Source: Planctomycetota bacterium
GTDB taxonomy: Bacteria; Planctomycetota; B15-G4
Reading direction: 5' to 3'
Assembly: GCA_003644265.1 (NCBI GenBank)
Contig: QNBX01000064.1
Coordinates: 1-22,676, forward strand
Length of the DNA: 22,676 nucleotides
The translations under genes and the position numbers were made by a program. The number at the start of each line of letters is the position of its first letter. The first letter of the stretch is position 1. Positions 1 to 7,886 of the stretch are shown one piece after another. A model generated the notes under the pieces. The model did no database searches and was not told the DNA's origin. It was given only the letters and a program-made list of their open reading frames with translations.

Positions 1-1
1 C

Positions 2-1615
2 GATCGAGCCGACTTCCTGCCGTCTGATACCGACATCGACGCCAAGGTCGCCGAGTTGGAGGAGCTGGTGGCCATGCAGGCCCAGCAGGGCGCCGAACAG
101 GAATCGGGTGCCGACGAGTTCAGCGTCGGGCCGCAGCCCGACGCGCCGGATCCGGCCGAGAAAGCCATCGCCGAGTACCGGGCCTCCATCGAGGCCTCCG
201 TGGGCATGACCAAGTACCGCGAGATGTTGGGTGCCGAGTCGTCGTTCGAGAAGGTCTTCCTGCCGTTCCCGAGCGTCGCCACCGGCGAGCCGGTCTGGGA
301 TCTGGCCGATGGCCCCACGCCCGAGGACGACCCCAAGCCCGACTGGATGCCCCAGGTGACCTGGAACGCGCTCGGGAAGGACGACAACGGCAAGACCCTG
401 CGCCAGTTCGTGAAGAAGTCAGCGGCGTCGGGTGACCCCATCCCGGCCTTCTTCAAGGGGCAGATCATCCGCACCATCCGCCAGGGGTTGGTGGATGAGC
501 TGGGCATCGACTGGTTCTTCGACACGACCCTGCCTGACGATGTGTTCGTGCGCCTGGGGGCCCGCTCGGCCGAGCACAGCGAGGTGGCCGCCGAGGCCGC
601 CCGCAGCGCCCTGGCCGAGGGCACCGGGAGCGAGCAGGCGGTCGCCCAGGCCGAGCTGGCGGCCCGCGCCGCCGCTGACGCGGTGCGGGACGTGCCCACC
701 GACGAGATGTGGTACCTGGTCTCGAACATGGTGGCCGACGCCGATGTCGAGCTGGTCATGCGCGAGCTGCTCACCTTGCGCGGCATGCAGTGGGTGCTCA
801 GCCAGGCCGGCCGATGGATGCAGCCGGACGAGATGCGCGAGGCCTACGACGAGCACAGGGCCAGCTACGACGGCACGCTCTTTCCGCTGCGCGCCATCAT
901 CATGTTCAAGGGCTACGACTCCGTGGACCGCTACCGGGAGCACTACCGCTACCGCAAGTCCTACGAGGCCTGGCGCTCCGAGACCATGACCGAAGAGGAG
1001 CTCGAGGATCACTACCGCGCCGGCGGCCGGCACTTCTTCGAGCGTGGCAAAGTTGTGGTGGACCTGGCGTTCGAGGGCACCCAGGGGCAGCCCTTCGAGC
1101 AGGCCTCCTTCGAGCAGGCCAAGGCCAAGCTGATGGCCTCGCTGGGTCGCATCGGCGAGACGCTCGGCGAGGGCGACGACGTGCGTGAGTACAGCTTCGA
1201 TGACGTCATGGCCGAGCACCCCAAGATGCCGGTGCGCACACCGCAGGGCGACGACCGCACCTTCCAGCGCAACCCGCTGCGCATTCGCATCACCGAGTCG
1301 GAGCTGTCGATCTTCCTGCAGGGCTACAGCATGATCGACGACCTGTTCTACAACGGCCAGCGCGGCGAGATCTTCGGCCCCTACGCCGAGACCTGCCGCC
1401 GGCACGTCTGGGGCGCCGAGATCAACGCTGGCGTCTGGGTGGCCCGGGTGAAGAACTACGTGCGTGGCCGCCCCCTGGCTCCACTGGAGGGCTCCAACGA
1501 GCTCCAGGCCAAGGACGACTTCCTGTCGCAGAACTACCTGTACTGGTCCCAGGAGTGCCTGAAGCTCATCCTGCCGCGGGTCAAGCCGGCGGGCACCGAG
1601 TCCTCTGACGGCTGA
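2..1615 (+). CDS. SurA/PpiC-like protein, 3' portion (5' end outside window)
   Basis: The frame is open from the window edge (codons from position 2), so the gene probably begins upstream; the TTG at 56 is not a convincing start. The product is acidic and mostly helical. Two segments look like the substrate-binding region of SurA/PpiC-type peptidyl-prolyl isomerases: MQPDEMREAYDEHRASYDG near nt 818-874 and MTEEELEDHYRAGGRHFFE near nt 986-1042, each followed by a beta-like stretch (LRAIIMFKGY, KVVVDLAFEG). The tail (GEIFGPYAETCRRHVWGAEI) resembles the end of a parvulin unit, but I see no clear parvulin catalytic core. An Ala/Glu-rich coiled stretch covers nt 580-690. A role as an envelope folding factor is an inference; a lineage-specific helical protein is equally possible. 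The stop lies 9 nt before the lipoate ligase start, so the two are likely cotranscribed. Confidence 0.6.
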   Translation, partial: DRADFLPSDTDIDAKVAELEELVAMQAQQGAEQESGADEFSVGPQPDAPDPAEKAIAEYRASIEASVGMTKYREMLGAESSFEKVFLPFPSVATGEPVWDLADGPTPEDDPKPDWMPQVTWNALGKDDNGKTLRQFVKKSAASGDPIPAFFKGQIIRTIRQGLVDELGIDWFFDTTLPDDVFVRLGARSAEHSEVAAEAARSALAEGTGSEQAVAQAELAARAAADAVRDVPTDEMWYLVSNMVADADVELVMRELLTLRGMQWVLSQAGRWMQPDEMREAYDEHRASYDGTLFPLRAIIMFKGYDSVDRYREHYRYRKSYEAWRSETMTEEELEDHYRAGGRHFFERGKVVVDLAFEGTQGQPFEQASFEQAKAKLMASLGRIGETLGEGDDVREYSFDDVMAEHPKMPVRTPQGDDRTFQRNPLRIRITESELSIFLQGYSMIDDLFYNGQRGEIFGPYAETCRRHVWGAEINAGVWVARVKNYVRGRPLAPLEGSNELQAKDDFLSQNYLYWSQECLKLILPRVKPAGTESSDG

Positions 1616-1624
1616 GCTGAGCCG

Positions 1625-2386
1625 GTGACGGCCGAGCGACCCTGGCGGCTGATCGTCTCCGGGGCGGGAGCGGCGGCGTTCAATCAAGCGCTCGACCTGG
1701 CGCTGATGGAGTCGCTCGACGAGCGGCCCGTGCTGCGGCTGTATGGCTGGAGTCCGCCCGCCCTGTCGATCGGCCACTTCCAGCCGGCCGAGGCGTTCGA
1801 GCCCCTGGCTCGCGCGCACGGGCTGCCCGTGGTGCGCCGGCCCACGGGCGGGGGCGCCATCCATCACGACCAGGAGCTGACCTTCTGCCTGCTGGCTACG
1901 CCGGGCCGCGACGGCTACCCCGCCGGCGTGGTGCCGGCCTACGAGCGCGTGCACGCCATCCTCTCCGAGGGGCTCTCGCGGCTGGGGCCGGCGCCGCTGC
2001 CGCGCGGTGGCGACGCCCCCCTGTCCGTGCGCCCACGCAGCGCCAGCCTGTGCTTCGCGGACACCACCGCGCTCGATCTGGTGGACGAGAGCGGCCGCAA
2101 GCTGCTGGGCTCGGCCCAGCGTCGTCGGGGCGGGCGCGTGCTGCACCACGGCTCCATCCCGCTGCGCGTGCCGGCGCTCACGCCAGGCTCGTCGGCTCTC
2201 GACGAGCTGGCCCGCCGCCCGGTGTCGTGGGAGGAAGCGGCCGGAATCGTGCGGGACGCCTTCGCAAACAGCGCCTGGGGTGGCGGGCTGGAACCTGATT
2301 CAGCCCACCCCGACGAGTTGGAGCGGGCGCGGCAGCTGGCGCCCGGGCGGGTGGTGCCGATCCCCACGGCGCGATCCGAGGGCTGA
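1625..2386 (+). CDS. Lipoate-protein ligase A / LipM-type octanoyltransferase family protein
   Basis: This 253-residue protein has the BPL/LplA/LipB fold that attaches lipoyl or octanoyl groups to a lysine of E2 and GcvH domains in the cytoplasm. The family signature RRPTGGGAIHHD lies at residues 71-82. The conserved lysine motif GRKLLGSAQRRR is at 157-168 (K159), followed by VLHHGSI at 172-178. A cysteine (C143, SLCFAD) precedes the lysine motif in the position of the catalytic Cys of Bacillus LipM octanoyltransferases, so transferase activity from octanoyl-ACP is possible as well as ATP-dependent ligation. The GTG start at 1625 follows the previous stop by 9 nt. No lipA or lipoylated E2 gene is in the window. 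Family assignment is secure; ligase versus transferase is open. Confidence 0.85.
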   Translation: MTAERPWRLIVSGAGAAAFNQALDLALMESLDERPVLRLYGWSPPALSIGHFQPAEAFEPLARAHGLPVVRRPTGGGAIHHDQELTFCLLATPGRDGYPAGVVPAYERVHAILSEGLSRLGPAPLPRGGDAPLSVRPRSASLCFADTTALDLVDESGRKLLGSAQRRRGGRVLHHGSIPLRVPALTPGSSALDELARRPVSWEEAAGIVRDAFANSAWGGGLEPDSAHPDELERARQLAPGRVVPIPTARSEG

Positions 2387-2409
2387 CATCAGCCTCCAGT
2401 GCCTACAAT
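2383..2409 (+). promoter_or_regulatory. Putative sigma70-type promoter for the NfeD/SPFH genes
   Basis: CTGACA (2383-2388, 5/6 match to TTGACA) and TACAAT (2404-2409, 5/6 match to TATAAT) are separated by 15 bp, slightly short of the usual 17. They lie at the 3' end of the lipoate ligase gene, about 40 nt before the NfeD start. Assigned from the motif alone. Confidence 0.35.
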
Positions 2410-2447
2410 GGGTGGCCTGCGCGGAGCGCGCAGAGGAGACAACTGCC

Positions 2448-2930
2448 ATGTTCGGGATCCTGTCTGCAATGGACGGTGGACTGTTGGACCTGCTCACCCT
2501 GGGTGGGTACCTCGATGGAACCGCCGAGTTCTGGCTGTGGTCGACGCTGCTGCTGCTCATCGCCGAGATCTTCACGGCGGGTTTCTTCCTGGGCGCGCTG
2601 GCCATCTGCACGCTGCTCACCGCCGGCGGGGCCCTGTGGTTCTCGCCTGGCTGGCAGGTGGCGTTCTTTGCAGCCAGCTCCATCGGCTCGCTGCTGTGGG
2701 TGCGGCCGGTGTTCGCCAACCTGCTCTCACCCAAGAAGACCGCCACCAACACGAGCGCGCTGCTGGGTCAGGCGGGCACGGTGGTGGTGCAGGTGCCGGC
2801 CGGCGGTCAGGGGCGCGTGCGCCTGGCCAACGAGGAGTGGCGCGCCACCGCCGCCGCCGAGCTGAACGTCGGCGATGCCGTGAAGGTGCTGGCGGTGGCC
2901 GGCAACACGCTCACCGTCGATCGGGCCTGA
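2448..2930 (+). CDS. NfeD-family membrane protein
   Basis: This 160-residue short-form NfeD protein has three hydrophobic segments (about residues 27-45, 47-66 and 70-87), the second rich in Gly/Ala (IAEIFTAGFFLGALAI). A C-terminal OB-fold-like domain (about 105-158, ALLGQAGTVVV then VRLANEEWRA and GDAVKVLAV) is the usual NfeD tail. NfeD proteins partner stomatin/SPFH proteins in membrane microdomains, and the next gene is exactly such a protein. The ATG at 2448 is set by GAGGAG (2433-2438). A longer upstream reading of this frame overlaps the ligase gene and is not needed. The serine-protease domain of long NfeD proteins is absent, as expected for the short class. Confidence 0.85.
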   Translation: MFGILSAMDGGLLDLLTLGGYLDGTAEFWLWSTLLLLIAEIFTAGFFLGALAICTLLTAGGALWFSPGWQVAFFAASSIGSLLWVRPVFANLLSPKKTATNTSALLGQAGTVVVQVPAGGQGRVRLANEEWRATAAAELNVGDAVKVLAVAGNTLTVDRA

Positions 2931-3053
2931 GCGACCGTGGGCGCCACATCTCTCAGCAGCACGCGCGCCGCTCGCTGCGGCCGCGCTGCATCGAACCAAC
3001 CGACGCGCGGGGCGCTCTGCCCGGCCCGTCCCGACTGAACGGAGCACGCCAAC

Positions 3054-4055
3054 ATGACCTTCCCCCTTTTCCTCGCGCTGGCACCCACCACTGTCGGCCT
3101 GCTCTTGTTCGTGGTGCTGGCGCTGGTGCTGGTGGCCCGCGGCATCAAGATCGTGCGGCAGGCCGAGATCATGCTGGTGGAGCGGCTGGGTAAGTTCCAT
3201 CGCTCGCTCGAACCGGGCCTCAACGTGCTCTGGCCCATCATCGACAAGGCCCGCGCGGTGTCGTGGATGCAGCCGGCCGTCAGCGGCGGGCGCTCGATGA
3301 CCGTCATCCGCATGCGCGACCGCCTCGATCTGCGCGAGGTCGTGCTCGACTTCCCGCAGCAGCGCGTGATCACCCGGGACAACGTGTTGATCGAGATCAA
3401 CGGCCTGCTCTTCGCGCAGATCACCGACCCGCTGCGCTCGGCCTACGAGGTCAACAACCTGCCCAACGCCATCGAGAAGCTGGCCCAGACCACGCTGCGT
3501 AACATCATCGGCGAGCTCGACCTCGACAAGTGCCTCTCCAGCCGCGACGAGATCAACGCGCGCATGCGCGAGGTGCTGGACGAGGCCACCGACAAGTGGG
3601 GCGTGAAGGTCAACCGCGTCGAGCTGCAGGACATCTCCCCGCCGCCGGAGATCCAGGTGGCCATGGAGAAGCAGATGCAGGCCGAGCGCAGCCGGCGCGC
3701 CGTGGTGCTCGAGGCCGAGGGAGCCAAGACCGCCCAGGTGCTGCGCGCCGAGGGTGTGCGCGACGCCGCCGTGGCCGAGGCCGAGGGCGAGCGCAAGCGC
3801 CTGATCCTCAAGGCCGAGGGTGAGGCCGGCGCCATCGGCCAGGTGACCGCGGCGCTCAAGGACGCCGGGACCGATCCGGCGCAGTACCTGATCGCCATGG
3901 AATACCTGAAGATGATGCGCGACATCGCGCAGAGCCCCAGCGCAAACAACACGGTCTTCATGCCCTACGAGTCGGCGGGTGTGTTGGGCTCGCTGGGTTC
4001 CATCAAGGAGGTGCTGGGGGCGGTGGGCGGCCCGCGCGGCGGCGGCTTGACCTGA
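3054..4055 (+). CDS. SPFH/Band 7 (stomatin/slipin, QmcA-like) protein
   Basis: This 333-residue protein has an N-terminal membrane anchor (about residues 11-30, LLLFVVLALVLVARG) followed by a stomatin-like Band 7 domain (about 32-200: VRQAEIMLVERLGKFHR, then LDFPQQRVITRDNV and RNIIGELDLDK). A long charged Ala/Glu helix (about 200-265, QMQAERSRRAVVLEAEGAK and AEGERKRLILKAEGEA) should oligomerise into the ring or cage typical of the family. The role is membrane-domain scaffolding and quality control, often paired with NfeD. GGAG at 3041-3044 sets the ATG. A 123-nt gap separates it from nfeD with no gene inside. The glycine-rich tail (GGPRGGGLT) is a small local feature. Confidence 0.9.
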   Translation: MTFPLFLALAPTTVGLLLFVVLALVLVARGIKIVRQAEIMLVERLGKFHRSLEPGLNVLWPIIDKARAVSWMQPAVSGGRSMTVIRMRDRLDLREVVLDFPQQRVITRDNVLIEINGLLFAQITDPLRSAYEVNNLPNAIEKLAQTTLRNIIGELDLDKCLSSRDEINARMREVLDEATDKWGVKVNRVELQDISPPPEIQVAMEKQMQAERSRRAVVLEAEGAKTAQVLRAEGVRDAAVAEAEGERKRLILKAEGEAGAIGQVTAALKDAGTDPAQYLIAMEYLKMMRDIAQSPSANNTVFMPYESAGVLGSLGSIKEVLGAVGGPRGGGLT

Positions 4056-4068
4056 GCCGGGGCTGGGC

Positions 4069-4803
4069 GTGCACCACGAGCAGTCCGAGCATCTGCACAC
4101 GCCGGCGGCCATTCGCGAGCGCATGGCCGCCGGCCCGCGTCTGAGCTACCTGCGCGACTGGGTCTACGGCGGCATCGACGGCGCGGTCACGACGTTTGCG
4201 GTGGTGGCGGGCGTGGTGGGCGCGGGCCTGGGCAACGAGATCATCGTGGTGCTCGGGCTGGCCAACCTGGCGGGCGACGGCTTCTCCATGGCGGCCGGCA
4301 ACTGGTCGGGCACGCGCAGCGAGCAGCACGAGCTGCAGCACCTCGAGGCCATGGAGCGGCGTCACATCGAGCTGGACCCCGCGGGCGAAGAAGCAGAGGT
4401 GCGCGAGATCTTCCGGCTCAAGGGCTTCGACGGCCAGCTGCTCGACTCGATCGTGCGGCACATCGTCAACAACCGCGAGCAGTGGGTGGCCACCATGCTG
4501 GTGGAGGAGCACGGCCTGCCGATCCAGGTGCGTTCGGCCTGGCGCGCCGCGGGCGCCACCTTCACGGCCTTCCTGGTCTGCGGCGCCGTGCCGCTGCTGC
4601 CCTACTTGCTGGGAGCGCAGGCCTCGTTCAGCCTGGCCTGCGCCTCCACGGCGGCGGTGTTCTTCGCCATCGGCTCGCTGCAGGCGCGCTGGTCGCCTCG
4701 GCCCTGGTGGCGGCTGGGCGCCTCGACCCTGGCGGTGGGGAGTTCGGCGGCGGCCGTGGCCTGGCTGGTGGGCAAGTCCCTGGCGCCGGTGGTGGCCGGG
4801 TAG
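4069..4803 (+). CDS. VIT1/CCC1-family transmembrane metal (Fe/Mn) transporter
   Basis: This 244-residue membrane protein matches the VIT1/CCC1 family, which moves Fe2+ or Mn2+ across membranes. The N-terminal motif YGGIDGAVTTFAVVAGVVGA is followed by GLANLAGDGFSMAAGNW, the family's first two helices with the conserved Asp and Met metal-site residues. A charged cytoplasmic middle segment (ELQHLEAMERRHIEL through VEEHGL, about residues 88-150) corresponds to the helical metal-binding domain. Three further hydrophobic helices follow (about 160-180, 183-203 and 215-240). The GTG start at 4069 lies 13 nt after the SPFH stop, consistent with one transcription unit. Substrate (iron versus manganese) cannot be read from sequence. 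Confidence 0.85.
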   Translation: MHHEQSEHLHTPAAIRERMAAGPRLSYLRDWVYGGIDGAVTTFAVVAGVVGAGLGNEIIVVLGLANLAGDGFSMAAGNWSGTRSEQHELQHLEAMERRHIELDPAGEEAEVREIFRLKGFDGQLLDSIVRHIVNNREQWVATMLVEEHGLPIQVRSAWRAAGATFTAFLVCGAVPLLPYLLGAQASFSLACASTAAVFFAIGSLQARWSPRPWWRLGASTLAVGSSAAAVAWLVGKSLAPVVAG

Positions 4804-4850
4804 GGTCCCCGCCCCCCGGACCAATGGCCTCAGGCTCCGGGGCAAGCGCT

Positions 4851-5031
4851 GCCCTCGCGCTGCGGGCGCCGCTCCTGTCGCGCTGCGGCTGCCGCTCCTG
4901 TCGCGCTGCGGCTGCCGCTCCTGTCGCGCTGCGGCTGCCGCTCCTGTCGCGCTGCGGCTGCCGGCCCCGTCGCGCTGCGGCTGCCGGCCCCGTCGCGCTG
5001 CGGGCGTTGGGCCCCTCCCGCTGCGGCCGCC
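4851..5031. repeat. 23-bp tandem repeat array (7 units plus degenerate flank)
   Basis: Seven head-to-tail 23-bp units start at 4871, 4894, 4917, 4940, 4963, 4986 and 5009, with a degenerate 20-bp copy before them. The first four are identical (unit begins GCTCCTGTCGCG and ends GGCTGCC). Units five and six replace the start with GGCCCCGTCGCG, and unit seven is more diverged. Each unit contains a near palindrome, GCGGC-T-GCCGC. There are no spacers, so it is not a CRISPR array, and 23 is not a multiple of three, so it is not coding. Confidence 0.9.
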
Positions 5032-5211
5032 GGCCCAGGGTGATGCGGCCGAAGCGCATGTTTCGCCCAGGAATCCAGGGTCTGCGACCACACCGTAGCC
5101 CGGGGGGCGAGTCTCTATATTGCGACCGCCTCGCACCACTGGCGCCCGCAGCGCAGCCATTCGCGCCGTCGTCCGACCGAGGCCTCAGACCCATGCTAGA
5201 GTCATTGGTTA

Positions 5212-5225
5212 TCGACGGCCGTCGA
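5212..5225. promoter_or_regulatory. 14-bp perfect palindrome, possible operator
   Basis: TCGACGGCCGTCGA reads identically on both strands. It lies 83 nt before the start of the secreted propeller protein, a typical place for a dimeric regulator site. In such GC-rich DNA, chance occurrence is possible, and no regulator can be named. Confidence 0.3.
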
Positions 5226-5307
5226 CGCTGTTGATTGCCGGAGCCCTTGACGTGCACAGGCACCGGGCGCCGGCCCCTTTATTCGCCGCTCCAGAAGGTT
5301 GCCTGCC

Positions 5308-7089
5308 ATGCTGTCTTCCGCTCCGCGCGCTGTGCTCTCGTTGCTCGCCCTCGCCGCTCTGGCCGTTGCGTCTGAGGCTCAGTCGAGCACGTTCATCTAC
5401 ACGCTGCGTGACAACGGCGGCACCTTCGTCAACGGCACGCTGCTCGAGAAGGCCCCCAGCCTCTACGTCTCGGGCGACGGCGGTGTCCACGGCGAGCAGC
5501 AGTACATCGATCTCGCCGTGGTCGGCAACGACCGCTACCAGCTGCGGGTGGACGGTCTGGTCCGCAAGAACGGCGTCAAGCTGCACGAACTCGGCTTCAG
5601 CATCGGCAGTGGACCGTTCTGGTTCCGCATGCATGTGCCCGAGGATGGCATCGCCCATCTGCTGCGCACCGACGGCATGGTGGTCCGCAACGGCCAGGTC
5701 ATGAGCACCCATGCAGGCTTTGGTTTCGCCGACCTCACGACCGTGCCCACGGGTGTGGAGGGCGAGGTGCCCGACGTGTACGCGCTGCGCGTGGACGGTT
5801 CGATCTTCCGACAGGGCAGCCTCTTCCCGGGTTTCCGGTTCGACTACGACAAGAACCCCGACTTCCCGGAGGATGACGGCTCGTTCCTTGACGGGACGCA
5901 GTGGCTGCACCTGATGTACGACGCTGAGGGCGATCTGCTGCTGGCCATGCGGGCTGACGGCGTCATCTTCAGCGCCGACCCGGCGGCGTTCTCCCCCATC
6001 GGAGCAGAAGAGCCGGGCGACGGCGGGCCGCTGGCGCCGCCCAACGGAACGCTCGTGGCCGAGCTGCCGTTCAATAACGGCGTGCTCTACAGCGACATCG
6101 CGCTGCGAAGTGTGCCCGCTGTGGACCCAGGCGGTGTGCCCAGCGACTGGTTTGCCCTGCGGCTGGACGGTCGCGTGTTCAGCTCGACCCAGGCGCCCCC
6201 CGGGCCCGACGGCGACTGGGAGTTCGTGCTGAACCTGCCGGGCGACGGCGTGAGCAACTCGGAGTACACGTCGATCATGCCGGTGCAGGACGACGTGTTC
6301 GTCATGCGCCGCAACGGCATGACCTACAGCGGCCAGTTCTTCGAAGAGCAGGGCAAGGAACTGTTCGACGTCACAAGCAATGGCCTGGTCCGCATGGCCC
6401 TGTCGGCTGACCCGCCGGACGGCTCCAAGTTCAAGAACAAGCCGCCCAAGGCCGTCATCTACAAGACCAAGGTCATCACTGACGAGGCCGTGGTGATTCC
6501 GGTACTGGTGGCCGACACCGATCTGCCCAGCGCTGAGATCGTGCTCACGCCGGAGCTGGACGAGGAGGGCAACTTCCCCAAGCTGCCCAACGCCACGTGG
6601 GATCCCGAGGCGCGCGAGGTCACGTTCCTGGGCTCTCCCGAAAAGGGCAGTTTCCGCTTCCGCGTGTTTGCTGACGACGGTTCGGGCAAGAAGCCTCGCC
6701 GCTTCACGTACCCCGTGAAGGTGCTGCCGCCCGACGCCAAGCCCGACAAGAACAAGCCGCCGGTGCCGAGCAAGATCACCAAGATGCTGGCGTTCATCGA
6801 TCAGGAGCTCAAGTTCCCGATCTTGGCCACGGACAAGGACGTGGGTGACGTGCTCACGATCGAGACGATCGATCTGAAGGGCAAGGACATCTTCGATCCG
6901 GACTACGGCGCGGTCTTCGACGACGTGACCAACACGGTGACCTGGACGCCCACGTTTGCGCACCTGGGCAAGCACAGGGCCAAGTTCCTGATTACGGACG
7001 ATGGCGACCCACAGCGCAGCCGCAAGCTCGTGGTGGTCATCGAGGTGGTCAGCCAGCTCGAGCTCAGCATCGAGCGCGACGAGGGCTGA
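5308..7089 (+). CDS. Secreted protein with seven propeller-like repeats and two cadherin/PIG-like domains
   Basis: This 593-residue protein is probably secreted. The signal peptide (MLSSAPRAVLSLLALAALAV) ends at a SEA|Q site near residue 25. From about residue 30 to 340 a short motif recurs seven times, always a hydrophobic strand then L/M-R-x-D/N-G and a second strand: TLRDNGGTF, QLRVDGLVRKNG, LLRTDGMVVRNG, ALRVDGSIFRQG, AMRADGVIFSA, ALRLDGRVFSS and VMRRNGMTYSG (about 30, 77, 117, 157, 211, 281, 331). Seven copies suggest a seven-bladed beta-propeller. Two Ig-like domains follow (about 374-475 and 481-586), the second ending VTWTPTFAHLGKH...ITDDGDPQ, typical of the PIG/cadherin-like family. 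AGAAGG (5293-5298) supports the ATG at 5308; an in-frame TTG at 5299 is less likely. The DUF455 gene starts 14 nt downstream. A binding or structural role outside the cell is inferred; no catalytic motif is visible. Confidence 0.8.
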   Translation: MLSSAPRAVLSLLALAALAVASEAQSSTFIYTLRDNGGTFVNGTLLEKAPSLYVSGDGGVHGEQQYIDLAVVGNDRYQLRVDGLVRKNGVKLHELGFSIGSGPFWFRMHVPEDGIAHLLRTDGMVVRNGQVMSTHAGFGFADLTTVPTGVEGEVPDVYALRVDGSIFRQGSLFPGFRFDYDKNPDFPEDDGSFLDGTQWLHLMYDAEGDLLLAMRADGVIFSADPAAFSPIGAEEPGDGGPLAPPNGTLVAELPFNNGVLYSDIALRSVPAVDPGGVPSDWFALRLDGRVFSSTQAPPGPDGDWEFVLNLPGDGVSNSEYTSIMPVQDDVFVMRRNGMTYSGQFFEEQGKELFDVTSNGLVRMALSADPPDGSKFKNKPPKAVIYKTKVITDEAVVIPVLVADTDLPSAEIVLTPELDEEGNFPKLPNATWDPEAREVTFLGSPEKGSFRFRVFADDGSGKKPRRFTYPVKVLPPDAKPDKNKPPVPSKITKMLAFIDQELKFPILATDKDVGDVLTIETIDLKGKDIFDPDYGAVFDDVTNTVTWTPTFAHLGKHRAKFLITDDGDPQRSRKLVVVIEVVSQLELSIERDEG

Positions 7090-7103
7090 GCCTGGCTCCG
7101 CTT

Positions 7104-7886
7104 GTGCCTGTCACGCTGCGTTCCCACGCGCTGGCCGTGCTGCAGGCCGAGACCATCGCGGGCAAGCTGGGGCGGGCCAAGGCGACGCTGGCCGACGACG
7201 ATCGCCGTCCCGCTGCGCTGCCCCAGCAGCCGGCGCGGCCGCCGGGGTTGTTGCCCTGCGCCCGCGCCAAGGTGCCGTCACTGACGGGCTACGCCGACGC
7301 GGCTCAGCGCGCGCGCTTGCTGCACGGCTGGTTCAACCACGAGCTGCAGGCGCTGGAGCTGTTCGCCTGGGCCTTGCTCACGTTTACCGATGCGCCGGAC
7401 GCGTTCCGCCGTGGCCTGGCCACGTTGCTGGAAGATGAGCAGCGTCACGCCCTGCTCTACCTGGAGCGACTGGACGCGCTGGGGCACGGGCCCGGCGACT
7501 TCCCGGTCAGCGCCTATCTCTGGAACAAGCGCGGGCTGATGGACACGCCGCTGCGCTTCGTGGCGGCCATGTGCCTCACCTTCGAGAGCGCCAATCTGGA
7601 CCACACGCTGGACGCGGTCGCGGCGGCCCGGTCCGTGGGCGACGAGGCCACCGCCCGGGTGCTCGAGCGCGTGCACGCCGAGGAGCAGGGCCACGTGGCC
7701 TTCGGCCTGAAGTGGTTTCAGCGCTTCCGGCCGCAGGACGTGGCGGCGCTGGACGCCTGGCGAGCGGCGTTGATCTGGCCTCTGCGCCCGGCCCTCGCGC
7801 GCGGGCCGGTCTTGCACGCCGCGTGCCGCCGCGAGCTGGGCCTGCCCGCCGAGTTCGTGACCGCGCTCGAGACGGCGGCGCGATGA
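7104..7886 (+). CDS. DUF455 ferritin-like (putative diiron) protein
   Basis: This 260-residue protein belongs to the DUF455 branch of the ferritin-like four-helix bundle proteins. Paired carboxylate/His motifs typical of diiron sites are visible: NHELQALE (E80, E85), EDEQRH (E112, H115), TFESANLDH (E161, H167) and ERVHAEEQGH (E188, H191, E194). The block FPVSAYLWNK (133-142) is also shared with the family as I know it. Known relatives are uncharacterised; similarity to diiron hydroxylases suggests an O2-dependent oxidation. The GTG start lies 14 nt after the previous stop. The last 4 nt overlap the ATG of the ATP-grasp gene (ATGA at 7883-7886), so the two proteins are likely made together. 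Substrate unknown. Confidence 0.75.
   Translation: MPVTLRSHALAVLQAETIAGKLGRAKATLADDDRRPAALPQQPARPPGLLPCARAKVPSLTGYADAAQRARLLHGWFNHELQALELFAWALLTFTDAPDAFRRGLATLLEDEQRHALLYLERLDALGHGPGDFPVSAYLWNKRGLMDTPLRFVAAMCLTFESANLDHTLDAVAAARSVGDEATARVLERVHAEEQGHVAFGLKWFQRFRPQDVAALDAWRAALIWPLRPALARGPVLHAACRRELGLPAEFVTALETAAR

Larger units (their letters stand above)
4804..5307. other. Intergenic region with tandem array and leader of the secreted protein gene
   Basis: No convincing gene lies in these 504 bp. The first half holds a 23-bp tandem array (4851-5031). The second half is the upstream region of the secreted propeller protein. Weak promoter-like words are TATATT at 5116-5121 and an extended -10-like TGCTAGAGT at 5194-5202, neither with a good -35. 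A 14-bp perfect palindrome is at 5212-5225. The frames that read through the array on either strand are frameshifted by each 23-bp unit and are not credible proteins. Confidence 0.6.

Noticed and set aside
419..2149. Long antisense open frame (576 codons, minus)
   Set aside because: It lies opposite two well-supported genes and has a His/Leu/Arg-rich translation typical of GC-rich antisense frames. The same applies to 2727-4124 (-), 5209-6975 (-) and 10299-11684 (+).
4851..5031. CRISPR array
   Set aside because: Units are contiguous with no spacers and there are no cas genes.
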